From a virus: a stretch of 39,734 nt of DNA. The position numbers and the translations under genes were made by a program. The stretch covers positions 1 through 39,734 of IMG/VR virus record IMGVR_UViG_3300044971_002890. One strand, 5' to 3'. Shown here piece by piece: positions 38,509 through 39,734 of the stretch (positions within the stretch are counted from its first letter, which is position 1; every line of letters begins with the position of its first letter). The notes beneath the pieces were generated by a model. The model was not told the DNA's origin and did not search any database. It was given only the letters and a program-made list of their open reading frames with translations.

Positions 38509-38680
38509 TTTCTGATTTCTTTTTTTCATTATAAGATGGTTCTGGTTTTCTGTAAAGACCTGGCCAAGTATCACGAATGATCTCTGCAAATTTGTATGGG
38601 GTTTCAGAAGTAATCATAATAGAGACATAAAGAACATAAAGAATCCAAATAGTTGGAATAGAAAAAGCATTAAAAGAAAT
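38495..38680 (-). CDS. small membrane protein after psbD, start not resolved
   Basis: The frame is open back into psbD, but the psbD terminator (38686-38711) lies in it, so the real start must be after that. The coding part reads ISFNAFSIPTIWILYVLYVS (one membrane helix), then ETPYKFAEIIRDTWPGLYRK and a Lys/Glu tail. There is no in-frame ATG, GTG or TTG before the helix; the first ATG (38617) would remove it, and an ATG at 38685 is in another frame. An ATT start, a frameshift or a sequence error is possible. The product looks real but its N-terminus is unknown. Confidence 0.45.
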   Translation of the reverse strand: MSFNAFSIPTIWILYVLYVSIMITSETPYKFAEIIRDTWPGLYRKPEPSYNEKKKSENEKV

Positions 38681-38685
38681 GCCAT

Positions 38686-38711
38686 AAAAAAAGGAGTTCT
38701 TTGGAACTCCC
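38686..38711 (-). terminator. rho-independent terminator of psbD
   Basis: GGAGTTC-CAAA-GAACTCC stem (38693-38710) followed by seven T on the minus strand (38686-38692), 10 bases past the psbD stop. Confidence 0.88.
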
Positions 38712-38712
38712 T

Positions 38713-38719
38713 TATTTAT
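38713..38719 (-). promoter_or_regulatory. late-promoter-like motif after psbD
   Basis: AAATAAATAA directly after the psbD stop and before its terminator. Its placement ahead of a terminator makes promoter use doubtful. Confidence 0.3.
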
Positions 38720-38720
38720 T

Positions 38721-39734
38721 TTAGAGTGCGTTGCCTCTCGGAAGAACTTCCTCTGGAAATACAAACTGCTCATGAGGTTGATCTACTGGTGCCATCCAAG
38801 CACGAAGACCTTCATTCAGAAGAATGTTCTTTGTATAGAAGGTTTCAAACTCAGGATCCTCAGCGGCACGAATCTCCTGACTTACAAAGTCGTAAGCACG
38901 AAGATTAAGGGCAAGACCAATGATACCAATACTGGAAGTCCAAAGACCCATGACAGGAACAAATAGCATGAAGAAATGCAACCAACGCTTGTTACTAAAA
39001 GCAATACCAAATATCTGTGACCAGAATCTGTTTGCAGTAACCATTGAATACGTTTCTTCTTCCTGTGTAGGTTCAAATGCTTTGAAAGTGTTTGCTTGAT
39101 CACTATCTTCAAATAGAGTGTTTTCTACTGTTGCTCCGTGAATCGCACAGAGTAGTGCTCCACCCAGTATACCAGCAACTCCCATCATGTGGAAGGGGTT
39201 GAGGGTCCAGTTGTGGAATCCTTGTAGGAACAGAAGGAAGCGGAAGATTGCTGCAACACCAAATGAAGGTGCAAAGAACCAACTGGATTGTCCCAAAGGA
39301 TACATTAGAAAGACTGAAACGAATACAGCAATAGGACCAGAGAATGCGATTGCGTTGTAAGGACGGATACCGACCAATCTAGCAATCTCAAACTGACGCA
39401 ACATGAAACCTATAAGAGCGAAGGCTCCGTGAAGCGCCACAAAAGTCCAGAGTCCCCCAAGTTGGCACCACCTGACGAAATCCCCCTGAGACTCAGGACC
39501 CCAAAGTAGAAGAAGAGAATGACCCATAGAATCTGCAGGCGTTGACACAGCTGCCGTAAGAAAATTAGCGCCTTCAAGGTAACTAGACGCCAACCCGTGG
39601 GTGTACCAGCTTGTAACAAACGTTGTGCCAGTAAGCCAGCCACCAAGGGCAAGATAAGCAGTGGGAAAAAGTAATAGTCCAGACCAACCCACAAATACAA
39701 AGCGATCTCGTTTAAGCCAGTCATCCAGGACATC
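38721..39734 (-). CDS. psbD: photosystem II D2 protein, 5' end cut by window edge
   Basis: 337 residues visible, open at the window edge; D2 is about 352 aa, so some 15 residues are missing. The frame continues upstream of the GTG at 39692 as [13 protein letters not shown]. Membrane helices and known sites are clear: [15 protein letters not shown] (His of the P680 chlorophyll), [16 protein letters not shown] (non-heme iron His), [18 protein letters not shown] (second iron His) and the end [14 protein letters not shown]. Phage D2 replaces damaged host D2 so that photosynthesis continues during infection. Its codon use and sequence fit a cyanobacterial origin. A terminator follows. Confidence 0.98.
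   Translation of the reverse strand, partial: DVLDDWLKRDRFVFVGWSGLLLFPTAYLALGGWLTGTTFVTSWYTHGLASSYLEGANFLTAAVSTPADSMGHSLLLLWGPESQGDFVRWCQLGGLWTFVALHGAFALIGFMLRQFEIARLVGIRPYNAIAFSGPIAVFVSVFLMYPLGQSSWFFAPSFGVAAIFRFLLFLQGFHNWTLNPFHMMGVAGILGGALLCAIHGATVENTLFEDSDQANTFKAFEPTQEEETYSMVTANRFWSQIFGIAFSNKRWLHFFMLFVPVMGLWTSSIGIIGLALNLRAYDFVSQEIRAAEDPEFETFYTKNILLNEGLRAWMAPVDQPHEQFVFPEEVLPRGNAL

Overview
The window is part of a T4-like cyanomyovirus genome (a myovirus of marine Synechococcus or Prochlorococcus). The evidence is a phage psbD gene (photosystem II D2) at one end, thyX and phoH at the other, a glutaredoxin, a DUF4278 small protein, and a 33 kb block of cyanophage-type tail-fibre genes served by T4-type late promoter motifs (ATAAATA). 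All genes but one (4557..5198) read on the minus strand, so transcription runs from high to low coordinates. Both ends are cut: psbD lacks its first residues and phoH lacks its C-terminus.

Layout, high to low coordinates. (1) 39734-37631: psbD, its terminator, three small cyanophage ORFs and an HNH endonuclease. (2) 37573-29174: fibre and baseplate-type structural genes, including proteins of 623 and 1305 aa and several small beta-structured proteins. (3) 29158-4557: an accessory region in which a beta-repeat fibre gene is followed at once by a glycine-rich adhesin gene. This pair occurs seven times. Interspersed are eleven intact 2-oxoglutarate/Fe(II) oxygenase-like genes of several subfamilies (one an Asp/Asn beta-hydroxylase type), a C-terminal fragment of a twelfth, and one sulfotransferase. 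(4) 4508-2524: thioredoxin-like protein, glutaredoxin, a small membrane protein, a DUF6433-like protein and unknowns. (5) 2439-1874: a self-contained mini-operon of three tiny genes with its own host-type promoter and terminator. (6) 1892-1: two tiny genes, thyX, an FmdB-like small protein and phoH.

How the parts may work together (inference): the fibre/adhesin pairs resemble the g37-g38 arrangement of T2/S16-like phages, where a glycine-rich protein caps the fibre tip and determines receptor choice. Immediately downstream of five of the seven adhesins lie one to four predicted hydroxylases or a hydroxylase plus a sulfotransferase. Three of these enzyme groups have sigma70-type promoters at the adhesin 3' end (one a perfect TTGACA-17-TATAAT), whereas the fibre genes have late motifs. 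This suggests modification enzymes made early that hydroxylate or sulfate either the phage's own Gly/Pro-rich tips or host targets. The oxygenase fragment, stop codons embedded in late promoters, and shared sequence blocks between distant fibre genes point to active cassette exchange.
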